Assembly: GCA_934650095.1 (NCBI GenBank)
Contig: CAKUFT010000059.1
Span: 1 to 5,616 of the forward strand
From: an uncultured Collinsella sp.
Lineage (GTDB): Bacteria > Actinomycetota > Coriobacteriia > Coriobacteriales > Coriobacteriaceae
DNA: 5,616 bases
Direction of reading: 5' to 3'
Part shown: one piece after another, positions 1 to 5,325 of the stretch
How the letters are laid out: the number at the start of each line of letters is the position of its first letter
How positions within the stretch are numbered: position 1 is the stretch's first letter
Program-made: the position numbers and the translations under genes
The notes under the pieces: generated by a model
What the model was told of the DNA's origin: nothing
Databases searched by the model: none
The model's input: only the letters and a program-made list of their open reading frames with translations

Positions 1-57
1 AACGGGGTTGGCAAAAAAGGAGGCACCCGCAAAGCGCTTCGTAGTTTCTTGTGGCAT
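1..57 (-). CDS. possible N-terminus of a further gene, cut by the left edge
   Basis: An open frame on the minus strand starts at ATG 57 and runs off the left edge, giving 19 residues (MPQETTKRFAGASFFANPV). An in-frame ATG at 72 would add five residues. Neither start has a strong Shine-Dalgarno sequence; ATG 57 has only a purine-rich stretch (GAAAGAAG) before it. The frame begins just after the terminator that follows the GH28 gene, so it would need its own promoter. The only candidate I see is weak: TTGACG at 99-104 and TATCAC at 75-80, 18 bp apart, with the -35 inside the terminator hairpin. The product cannot be identified from so few residues, and this may not be a gene. Confidence 0.35.
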   Translation of the reverse strand, partial: MPQETTKRFAGASFFANPV

Positions 58-87
58 GAGGACTTCTTTCATCGGTGATAGCGATAC

Positions 88-117
88 AAAAATGCCGGCG
101 TCAACATAGACGCCGGC
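88..117 (-). terminator. rho-independent terminator after the GH28 gene
   Basis: A perfect 9-bp stem (GCCGGCGTC at 94-102 paired with GACGCCGGC at 109-117) encloses a 6-base loop. Read on the minus strand, a single A and then five T (88-92) follow the stem. It begins 21 bases after the GH28 stop codon and is placed to end that transcript. The plus-strand side has no T-run next to the stem, so it looks one-directional. Confidence 0.85.
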
Positions 118-138
118 GCAACTTCTTACGAACTTGTT

Positions 139-1734
139 TTAAGCGCGGATAACCTTGTCGACGTTCTGCAGCTGCAGCTCCTCGCCGTCATGGCCCTCGA
201 TGCAAACGTTTTGCAAGTCGAGCACGGCGACGTTCTGTGCGATGATGCCTTGGCGAACCATGGGATCAACACCGCAGGCCATAGCCGGCACAAAAGGCTC
301 GGCGTTGGGCGAGAAGGTCACGTGGACATCCTCGAACGTCAGGCGCGTCACCTTGCTCTCGGGAAGGCCCGTGATGTAGGCAGCGGCTGCGTGGCAGTTG
401 GTGGCCTCGATGTCGCGGAACGTCGTGGCGCCAAAGCCGGGCGTACGGTCATCGACGGGCAGCGCCTCGCGGCTCTGGACGTAGTCGGTCTTGCCGTCCT
501 TGTCGCAGAAGTAGAAGGAGTTGACCACAAAGGGCGTGAGCACCTCGTCCATGCGGATGTGCTCAAAGGTGATGCCCTCGTTGACGGCGTCCTTGCCGCG
601 ACCGCGACGGGTCTTAACGCGCAGGCCGCGATCGGTGCGCTCGAACAGGCACTTGCTCACCGTAAAGTCCTTGATGCCGCCGGCCGCCTCGGAGCCCAGC
701 ACCACGGCGCCGTGGCCATCGTGCATATAGCAGTGTGAGACGAGCATATCGTGCGTGGCAGGACGGAGTTCGGGCTCAATACCCAGCTTGCCACTCTTGA
801 CGGCGATGCAGTCATCACCCACCGAGAACTGGCAGCCCATGACGCGCACAAAGCCGCAGCTCTCAGGATCGAAACCGTCAGTGTTGTGGGAGTTCTTGGG
901 GCCCTCGATCGACAGGCACAACGCATCGACGTACTCGCACAGGATGGGATGGATGTTCCACGCTGGGCTGTTACGGACGGTAAAGCCCACCAGGCTCACG
1001 TTTTGGCACTCGGACAGGAAGATCATGCGCGGGCGGGCGATCTCGCGACCCTCCTCGGGGCGGAAGATATTCTTAAAGTCCTTGTTCCACCAGTTGTCCT
1101 CGGCAAAATCGGTCTGGCCGTCGATAGCGCCGCGACCATAGATGCACACGTTGCTCACGCTCAGGCCGGTAAAGGTAGAGCAATAGGTCGAGAAGCTCTC
1201 GCCCTCCCAACGGCCCAGCGGCGTCATGTCGGTACCGGCATAACCGGCGCCTTCCTCGCCCTTCACCGTGCCCGGGATGTAGGCCAGCGCAGCGCGATCG
1301 TGACGGGCCAACAGCACGGCACCCTCGGCAAGCTCAATATTGATATCGCTCTTAAGGAAGAGGGACTTGATGCGGTAGTTGCCGGCGGGAATCAGCACGC
1401 GACCACCCTTGGGGCAGGCCATGATGGCGGCCTGGATGTTGGTGGTGTCGTCGTGCTCGGCATCGCCCTTGGCGCCGCAATCGCGAACGTCGATGGTAAA
1501 AGGCTCGGCAGGCGTGGTGACGCCGACGCTCAGCTCGCGCTCGCCGCAGACAAAGCGAACCAGGTTGCGCTTGCCGGGAACCAGGCCGTCGACATAGGTC
1601 TCGACCTTATTCGTGGTGCCGGCGGACTCGTCGTTGACAAAGATCTCCCACGTATCGGCGCAGGTAAAGTAGCCGCCGTCGTCGAGCTCGATCACGGCCG
1701 CGCGGGCGTTGCGCCAGATAACGTTCGTCTCCAT
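139..1734 (-). CDS. glycoside hydrolase family 28 protein (cytoplasmic exo-polygalacturonase-like)
   Basis: This is a 531-residue pectin-type glycosidase of family GH28, a right-handed parallel beta-helix enzyme that hydrolyses alpha-galacturonosyl links. All four family active-site motifs are present: NTD at 284-286, GDD at 306-308, GHG at 340-342 and RVK at 372-374, giving aspartates D286, D307 and D308, histidine H341, and substrate-binding R372/K374. A small domain of about 78 residues, probably fibronectin-III-like, precedes the helix, which opens with the usual GAKGD...DDT...IQAA segment (87-103). No signal peptide or membrane segment is visible, so the enzyme should act inside the cell on imported oligosaccharides, most simply as an exo-enzyme freeing galacturonate. 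The start is ATG 1734 because GAGGGAG lies six bases upstream; a TTG at 1749 is in frame but would place that site inside the gene. It sits downstream of a hexuronide-type symporter, with a terminator between them. Exact specificity (polygalacturonate, rhamnogalacturonan or xylogalacturonan fragments) cannot be read from sequence. Confidence 0.94.
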   Translation of the reverse strand: METNVIWRNARAAVIELDDGGYFTCADTWEIFVNDESAGTTNKVETYVDGLVPGKRNLVRFVCGERELSVGVTTPAEPFTIDVRDCGAKGDAEHDDTTNIQAAIMACPKGGRVLIPAGNYRIKSLFLKSDINIELAEGAVLLARHDRAALAYIPGTVKGEEGAGYAGTDMTPLGRWEGESFSTYCSTFTGLSVSNVCIYGRGAIDGQTDFAEDNWWNKDFKNIFRPEEGREIARPRMIFLSECQNVSLVGFTVRNSPAWNIHPILCEYVDALCLSIEGPKNSHNTDGFDPESCGFVRVMGCQFSVGDDCIAVKSGKLGIEPELRPATHDMLVSHCYMHDGHGAVVLGSEAAGGIKDFTVSKCLFERTDRGLRVKTRRGRGKDAVNEGITFEHIRMDEVLTPFVVNSFYFCDKDGKTDYVQSREALPVDDRTPGFGATTFRDIEATNCHAAAAYITGLPESKVTRLTFEDVHVTFSPNAEPFVPAMACGVDPMVRQGIIAQNVAVLDLQNVCIEGHDGEELQLQNVDKVIRA

Positions 1735-1740
1735 GGATTT

Positions 1741-1747
1741 CTCCCTC
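1741..1747 (-). promoter_or_regulatory. ribosome binding site of the GH28 gene
   Basis: GAGGGAG on the minus strand lies six bases before ATG 1734. It decides the start: the in-frame TTG at 1749 would overlap this site and has no such signal of its own. Confidence 0.8.
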
Positions 1748-1768
1748 AAAAAGATTCTCTAAGAGTTA

Positions 1769-1774
1769 ATTGTA
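1769..1774 (-). promoter_or_regulatory. candidate -10 box for the GH28 gene
   Basis: TACAAT on the minus strand (one mismatch to TATAAT) lies about 35 bases before the GH28 start and 10 bases beyond the T-run of the preceding terminator. The gene probably needs its own promoter because that terminator separates it from the symporter gene. No convincing -35 hexamer is found 16-18 bp upstream, where the sequence falls in the terminator arm. Either an activator is needed, or read-through from the symporter promoter supplies expression. Confidence 0.35.
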
Positions 1775-1783
1775 CGCTGTTGC

Positions 1784-1828
1784 AAAAAAGGGCCGTACCT
1801 GCCGGCGGATATCCGGTGGCACGGCCCT
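1784..1828 (-). terminator. rho-independent terminator after the symporter gene
   Basis: The outer arms AGGGCCGT (1789-1796) and ACGGCCCT (1821-1828) form an 8-bp perfect stem. The interior can pair further and contains the 10-base palindrome CGGATATCCG (1806-1815). On the minus strand the stem runs straight into six T (1784-1789, the first shared with the stem). It starts 23 bases past the symporter stop codon, and the T-run on this strand only fits termination of the symporter transcript. Confidence 0.88.
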
Positions 1829-1851
1829 GTGGTTTGAACGATAGGCTAGCC

Positions 1852-3411
1852 CTACTCGGCGGGCGTCACGCTGCCGTCCTGGAAGCCAACGTTGTTGTGA
1901 GCGAAGCAGTCCTCATACTTGAAGCCGGAGAGTTCCTCGCAGAGCGCCTTGACCTCGGGCTGGACGTCGGCCATCTTGCCGCCCTCCTTGACGCGCTTGA
2001 TCTCGTCGCAGAGGATGTCGCACTGCTCCTTGTCGATTTTGATGCCGCGGGCAAGGACAGCCGCGAGCAGGAAGAAGCCGGCGCAGCCGATGAGCATGTA
2101 GCCGCAGATGTACAGAGGCACGGTGGCGGGCTGGGTCACGGCGTCGCTGTTGCCGGCGGTCTGAATGAAGCCGGAGGCAGCGAGGACGATAGCCCATGCG
2201 TTGACGGCGACAGCCTGGGCGATCTGCTGGCAGAGCTGCTGAGCGGAGCTGTAGATGCCCTCGCGACGACGCAGGGTGATGAGCTCATCGACATCGGGGA
2301 TGTAGTTGAGCAGGACGTCGGGCAGATACTGGAAGCCAACGTAGAAGAACTTCCAGATGGCGAAGATGATGGGGTAGGCGATCATGGCGATGGCGACCGT
2401 GGAGGTGCCGTTGATCTGACCAAAGGCGAAGTAGTTGTACGCAATGATGCACGCGGCGCAACCGACGTTGGCCAGGTACCAAGACTTGTGGAAGCCCTTC
2501 TTGGCCATGAGGGCAACCCAGATAGCGGTGCAGACGATAGCGACGACCTTACCGGGCATCTCCATCACGGACTCGTAGGACTTAGGAATCTGCAGGCAGT
2601 AGACGATGAAGAAGGACAGGCAGGCAGACCAGCAGGCAGCAGCGAGCTTCGTGGAGACCTGTGCGTACAGAACCTTACGGAAGGACTTGTTGCGGAAGGT
2701 GGAAACGACGTCGATGAAGAACTTCTTGATGCCCTCGCCGACGCTCTCGATCTTCTCCTGAGCGACCTCCTCGGGGGTGTGCTCCCAGGTGGACAGGTAG
2801 ACGCAGAGCAGCGAGATTGCCATGACCGAAGCGTTGATCGAGGCGATGATGAAGTAGCTGAACGGGTTGGTCTCGCCGAAGGTACCAAAGCCGAAGCCGA
2901 CGAGTGCAGCCATCAGGAAGCCGGCGGCGTTACCAAAGAGGTGCTTGTAGCCGGTGAGGTACGTACGCTCCTTGAAGTCGTCGGTCATCTCGATGGTCAG
3001 CGGCGACAGGTTGGCGGTGCAGAACGTGTACGCGACGTTGTAGATCAGGTACAGCGCGAAGTAGTACGGGAAGCCAAACGGCGTGGCGACGAAGATGAGC
3101 GGCTCGGCGATCATCATCGGGATAGCCAGCAGAATCCAGAAACGGCGACGACCGAAGATGCGGCCGACCTTGGTGGCGTAGAAGTTATCGGCCACGAAGC
3201 CCATCAGCGGGCAAAGGATGGCGTTGAGGTAAATGGCGAACGAGCTGATCAGAGCCGCCTCGCCTGCGGACAGACCGCACTCCGTGGACAGGAACAGCAC
3301 CATGTAGCTGTGCGTAAAGCTCAGGGCGCCGGAATTGAGCATGCCGCCCATACCAAAGCCCAGGCGCGTCCAGAATGTGATCTTGCGCTTTTTACCGATC
3401 TTGTTAGTCAT
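1852..3411 (-). CDS. GPH-family (MFS_2, MelB-like) sugar/hexuronide:cation symporter
   Basis: This is a 519-residue inner-membrane transporter of the glycoside-pentoside-hexuronide:cation symporter family. The hydropathy pattern suggests about twelve membrane helices between residues 12 and 456. Family signatures are present: the loop after helix 2 with G71, D75, R84 and FGRRRFW (86-92); MTDDFKERTYL (142-152); and the mid-protein motif DVDELITLRRREGIYSS (373-389), close to the family's D..E......R.EG..YS pattern. The cytoplasmic C-terminal tail (about 457-519) is long and polar with four cysteines (464, 468, 491, 502). Neighbouring altronate dehydratase and GH28 genes point to galacturonides or short pectic oligosaccharides as substrate; this is inference, since the family also carries melibiose, xylosides and glucuronides. 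ATG 3411 is chosen because GAGGGAG ends four bases before it and the protein then begins with a short basic segment typical of the family. Upstream in-frame ATGs at 3480 and 3462 lack ribosome binding sites. It probably forms a single-gene transcript driven by the operator-rich promoter upstream. Confidence 0.93.
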   Translation of the reverse strand: MTNKIGKKRKITFWTRLGFGMGGMLNSGALSFTHSYMVLFLSTECGLSAGEAALISSFAIYLNAILCPLMGFVADNFYATKVGRIFGRRRFWILLAIPMMIAEPLIFVATPFGFPYYFALYLIYNVAYTFCTANLSPLTIEMTDDFKERTYLTGYKHLFGNAAGFLMAALVGFGFGTFGETNPFSYFIIASINASVMAISLLCVYLSTWEHTPEEVAQEKIESVGEGIKKFFIDVVSTFRNKSFRKVLYAQVSTKLAAACWSACLSFFIVYCLQIPKSYESVMEMPGKVVAIVCTAIWVALMAKKGFHKSWYLANVGCAACIIAYNYFAFGQINGTSTVAIAMIAYPIIFAIWKFFYVGFQYLPDVLLNYIPDVDELITLRRREGIYSSAQQLCQQIAQAVAVNAWAIVLAASGFIQTAGNSDAVTQPATVPLYICGYMLIGCAGFFLLAAVLARGIKIDKEQCDILCDEIKRVKEGGKMADVQPEVKALCEELSGFKYEDCFAHNNVGFQDGSVTPAE

Positions 3412-3415
3412 CGAG

Positions 3416-3422
3416 CTCCCTC
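3416..3422 (-). promoter_or_regulatory. ribosome binding site of the symporter gene
   Basis: GAGGGAG on the minus strand, inside a purine-rich run, ends four bases before ATG 3411. It supports this start over the upstream in-frame ATGs at 3480 and 3462, which have no comparable signal. Confidence 0.8.
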
Positions 3423-3435
3423 TCTTTTCTCGATT

Positions 3436-3450
3436 GTCTTGGAACAAGAC
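3436..3450 (-). other. small stem-loop in the symporter mRNA leader
   Basis: GTCTTG and CAAGAC form a perfect 6-bp stem with a 3-base loop. It lies in the predicted untranslated leader, 24 bases before the start codon and 13 bases before the ribosome binding site. There is no T-run, so it is not a terminator. It could protect the mRNA end or affect translation, or it may be chance. Confidence 0.4.
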
Positions 3451-3489
3451 GTTGGAGTCCATACCGACGTTTGTCTGCATGTCGTTCAG

Positions 3490-3501
3490 GGTGAACGTTT
3501 A
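3490..3501 (+). promoter_or_regulatory. operator copy 1 (GGTGAACGTTTA), at the predicted start site
   Basis: First of three same-orientation copies of GGTGAACGTTYA in the region upstream of the symporter. Its core TGAACGTTTA is a near-palindrome centred on CG. It begins five bases downstream of the predicted -10 box CATAAT (3507-3512), so a bound protein would cover the transcription start and block initiation. A further inverted half-site (GTTCA at 3484-3488) lies just beyond it. Even-length palindromes with a central CG are typical of LacI/GalR-family operators, but GntR-family binding is also possible. Confidence 0.65.
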
Positions 3502-3506
3502 GCTAG

Positions 3507-3535
3507 ATTATGCGCGATTGCTTGCATCAGGTGAA
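3507..3535 (-). promoter_or_regulatory. predicted promoter of the symporter gene
   Basis: On the minus strand, TTCACC (3530-3535, four of six matches to the -35 consensus) and CATAAT (3507-3512, five of six to the -10) are separated by exactly 17 bp. Transcription would begin near 3500, giving a leader of about 90 bases. Operator copy 2 covers the -35 and copy 1 covers the start site, a layout that suggests repression. A possible second -10 (GATAAT, 3549-3554) lies upstream but has no good -35. Confidence 0.55.
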
Positions 3536-3548
3536 CGTTCACTTGCAT
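3521..3548 (-). repeat. 7-bp direct repeat ATGCAAG flanking operator copy 2
   Basis: ATGCAAG on the minus strand occurs at 3542-3548 and again at 3521-3527, with start points 21 bp apart (two helical turns). The repeats bracket the palindrome at 3531-3542, touching it on one side by one base. One copy lies in the -35/-10 spacer and the other just upstream of the -35. The helical spacing would suit a second protein or an extended operator, but a 7-base repeat can also arise by chance. Confidence 0.45.
3531..3542. promoter_or_regulatory. operator copy 2, perfect palindrome GTGAACGTTCAC
   Basis: A perfect 12-bp palindrome with a central CG, and the best copy of the repeated word GGTGAACGTTYA (which starts at 3530). 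It overlaps the predicted -35 box of the symporter promoter. It lies 40 bp from copy 1 and 121 bp from copy 3. The perfect symmetry points to a dimeric DNA-binding protein, probably a LacI-type sugar-responsive repressor encoded elsewhere. Confidence 0.7.
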
Positions 3549-3650
3549 ATTATCCCCGAACGGTCGGTTTTTACCGCTGAACGGACACAATTGAGGCCCA
3601 TGGCCCTATTTTTTGCTGGTAAAGGTGTCATATTGGACAAATAGAAAAAA

Positions 3651-3662
3651 GGTGAACGTTTA
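3651..3662 (+). promoter_or_regulatory. operator copy 3 (GGTGAACGTTTA), upstream auxiliary site
   Basis: Identical in all 12 bases to copy 1, and 161 bp from it. It lies between the altronate dehydratase terminator and the symporter promoter, about 150 bases upstream of the predicted start site. It could be an auxiliary operator for DNA looping. Alternatively it could control a second promoter, since a TACAAT -10-like hexamer (3662-3667, minus strand) overlaps its edge, although no good -35 accompanies it. Confidence 0.6.
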
Positions 3663-3691
3663 TTGTAATTTCCTTTTTACGCACGCCGTAA

Positions 3692-3731
3692 GCAAAACGG
3701 TCCCGCCGGGACTACTCCCGACGGGACCGTT
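3692..3731 (-). terminator. rho-independent terminator after altronate dehydratase
   Basis: The arms AACGGTCCCG (3696-3705) and CGGGACCGTT (3722-3731) pair perfectly over 10 bp. Inside, CGGG (3707-3710) pairs with CCCG (3717-3720) around the loop ACTACT. On the minus strand the second arm ends in TTTTGCTT, a short T-run. The hairpin begins 31 bases past the altronate dehydratase stop and should separate that transcript from the symporter's. The short T-run may allow some read-through. Confidence 0.8.
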
Positions 3732-3762
3732 ATATAGGAACTATGCTCGGATGCGCTTGCCC

Positions 3763-5247
3763 CTACAGGCAGACGCCGTCCTTCCAGATGCTAATCTCGT
3801 GGCAGCCGCGACGCTCGGCACTTGTGAGCTTGCCGCTCGCCGTCTCCAGCACCAGCTGATACAGGTCACCGGCAGCCTCATCGAGCGTGCGCTCGCCCGT
3901 AGCCACCACACCGGCGTTGAAGTCCATCCAGTTGGCCTTATGGTCGCATAGACGCTGGTTGGTGAACACCTTGAGCGTGGGCGCCGGTGCGCCAAACGGC
4001 GTACCGCGACCGGTCGAGAACAGGATCACATGGCAACCGGCGGCGGTGAGCGCCGTGGTCGACACCATATCGTTGCCCGGGCCGCACAGCATGTTCAGGC
4101 CATGCTTGGTGGCCTGGCCGGCGTACGGCAGCACGTCGACGATGGGCGCGGAGCCGCCCTTTTGCACGCAACCGCAGCTCTTGTCCTCGAGCGTGGTAAT
4201 GCCGCCGTCCTTGTTACCAGGGCTCGGATTCTCGTAGACCACCTCACCGTGGCTGATGAAGTAGTCCTTAAAGCCGTTGAGCATGTCGGAGGCGGCATTA
4301 AAGACCTGCTCGTTCTCACAGCGATCGAGCAGGATGCTCTCGGCGCCAAACATCTCGGGTACCTCGGTAAGCACCGACGTGCCGCCGCGCGCGACGACCA
4401 TATCGCTCACGCGACCGATCGTGGGGTTGGCGGTAATGCCCGAAAGGCCATCGGAGCCGCCGCACTTAAGGCCAATGACCAGCTCTGAAGCCGGGATGGG
4501 CTCGCGCTTGGCCTGCTTGGCGAGGTCGGCCAGCTCGGTTAGGATCTTGTGGCCCTCGACCTGCTCGTCGGCAACGTCCTGGCAGGTGAGGAAGCGGACG
4601 CGCTCGTGATCGAAGTCACCGAGCTCGTCGAGCACCTGCTGATGCGTGCAGTTTTCACAACCGAGCGACAGGAACAGCACGCCGGCGGCATTGGGGTGAC
4701 GCGAGAGCGCCACCAGCAGGCGGCGCGTCTGGGCATGATCGGCGCCGGTCTGCGAGCAGCCAAAGGGATGCGGGAAGTAGTAGACGCCCTCGAGCGAGCC
4801 CTCGACCAGATCCTGAGCCTGCTCACACATGGCGCGTGCGACCTCGTTGACGCAACCGACCGTGGGGATAATCCACAGCTCGTTGCGCGTGGCAGCGCGG
4901 CCGTCGGCGCGGCGGAAGCCCATAAAGGTCTCGGGCTCAACGGGATCCACGACCGGATGCGTGGGGTTGTAGGTGTACTCGACCTCACCCGAAAGGTTGG
5001 TCTTCACATTGTGCGTGTGGAGCCACTGACCGGGCTGGATATCGCCCGTCACGTGTCCGATGGGCAGGCCGTACTTGATGACGTCCTCCCCCGCGGCAAT
5101 CGCGCGCACGGCCATCTTGTGGCCCTGCGGGATATCCTCCACGGCCACGACCTCGCCCACGCCGGGGACCGCGACGGCGGTGCCCTTGGCGAGCGGCGAC
5201 AGCGCAACAATCACGTTATCGGCCGGATTGATCTGGATAGTGTTCAT
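3763..5247 (-). CDS. uxaA: altronate dehydratase
   Basis: This cytoplasmic, metal-dependent enzyme converts D-altronate to 2-keto-3-deoxy-D-gluconate plus water, the third step of galacturonate breakdown. At 494 residues it is nearly the length of E. coli UxaA (495). The N-terminal SAF domain (about 10-95) carries GHK (42-44), KYGLPIG (58-64) and HTHN (77-80). The catalytic domain follows, with family motifs GCVN (131-134), GCSQTG (163-168), GCENC (196-200), KCGGSDGLSG (261-270), DKSCGC (355-360), GPGND (389-393) and TGRGTPFG (412-419). The conserved cysteines and histidines include the likely iron ligands. The N-terminal SAF layout and KYGLPIG favour altronate over galactarate dehydratase. 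ATG 5247 is chosen because AGGA (5257-5260) lies nine bases upstream and the protein then aligns end to end with the family; an in-frame start at 5319 would add 24 residues translated from the intergenic hairpin. The preceding gene, probably uxaB, is 78 bases away and likely shares its transcript. Confidence 0.95.
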   Translation of the reverse strand: MNTIQINPADNVIVALSPLAKGTAVAVPGVGEVVAVEDIPQGHKMAVRAIAAGEDVIKYGLPIGHVTGDIQPGQWLHTHNVKTNLSGEVEYTYNPTHPVVDPVEPETFMGFRRADGRAATRNELWIIPTVGCVNEVARAMCEQAQDLVEGSLEGVYYFPHPFGCSQTGADHAQTRRLLVALSRHPNAAGVLFLSLGCENCTHQQVLDELGDFDHERVRFLTCQDVADEQVEGHKILTELADLAKQAKREPIPASELVIGLKCGGSDGLSGITANPTIGRVSDMVVARGGTSVLTEVPEMFGAESILLDRCENEQVFNAASDMLNGFKDYFISHGEVVYENPSPGNKDGGITTLEDKSCGCVQKGGSAPIVDVLPYAGQATKHGLNMLCGPGNDMVSTTALTAAGCHVILFSTGRGTPFGAPAPTLKVFTNQRLCDHKANWMDFNAGVVATGERTLDEAAGDLYQLVLETASGKLTSAERRGCHEISIWKDGVCL

Positions 5248-5256
5248 TACAAAGAG

Positions 5257-5260
5257 TCCT
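5257..5260 (-). promoter_or_regulatory. ribosome binding site of uxaA
   Basis: AGGA on the minus strand sits nine bases before ATG 5247. It is modest in strength but is the only such match before any in-frame start here, and it supports ATG 5247. Confidence 0.55.
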
Positions 5261-5277
5261 AACCCTACAGGTTGAGC

Positions 5278-5315
5278 AAAAATCGAGCGGCGCCCACCGG
5301 TTAGCCGGCGGGCGC
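5278..5315 (-). terminator. intergenic hairpin between the uxaB-like gene and uxaA, possible attenuator
   Basis: The arms at 5290-5300 and 5305-5315 form an 11-bp GC-rich stem with the 4-base loop CTAA (minus strand). Position 5296/5309 is a G·U pair only if the minus strand is the RNA, which agrees with the gene direction. Five T (5278-5282) follow, but seven bases beyond the stem, so this is not a canonical terminator. It may partly terminate or protect the end of the upstream message and so lower uxaA output relative to its neighbour. Confidence 0.5.
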
Positions 5316-5325
5316 ACAAAAGGAT

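Noticed and set aside
17..57. AAGGAGG on the plus strand near the left edge, and a short plus-strand frame from ATG 56.
   Set aside because: No start codon lies at a proper distance after the AAGGAGG, and the frame from 56 ends after 17 codons within the terminator hairpin.
201..215. TGCAAA-CGT-TTTGCA, a 6-bp inverted repeat resembling a sugar-repressor operator.
   Set aside because: It lies inside the 3' coding part of the GH28 gene, encoding LQNVC of a beta-helix rung, far from any promoter, and its odd 3-base centre does not match the upstream operators.
751..3534. Very long plus-strand open frame (927 codons) running through both the GH28 and symporter genes and the terminator between them.
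   Set aside because: It is antisense to two clearly recognisable genes and has no ribosome binding site. Its translation is a low-complexity mix rich in V, D, G, H and Q with no domain. Long antisense frames are expected where third codon positions are strongly G/C-biased.
3556..3610. Small inverted repeats followed by T-runs on the plus strand (CCGA/TCGG before TTTTT near 3570, and GGCC/GGCC before TTTTTT near 3610).
   Set aside because: The stems are only 4 bp, and no plus-strand gene exists upstream to terminate.
3626..3639. TGTC-N6-GACA dyad between operator copies 2 and 3.
   Set aside because: The arms are only 4 bp, it occurs once, and it is not placed on a convincing promoter element.
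3613..5275. Several plus-strand open frames opposite altronate dehydratase (for example 4030-4488 and 4549-5262).
   Set aside because: They are shadows of the well-supported minus-strand uxaA gene, with no motifs of their own.
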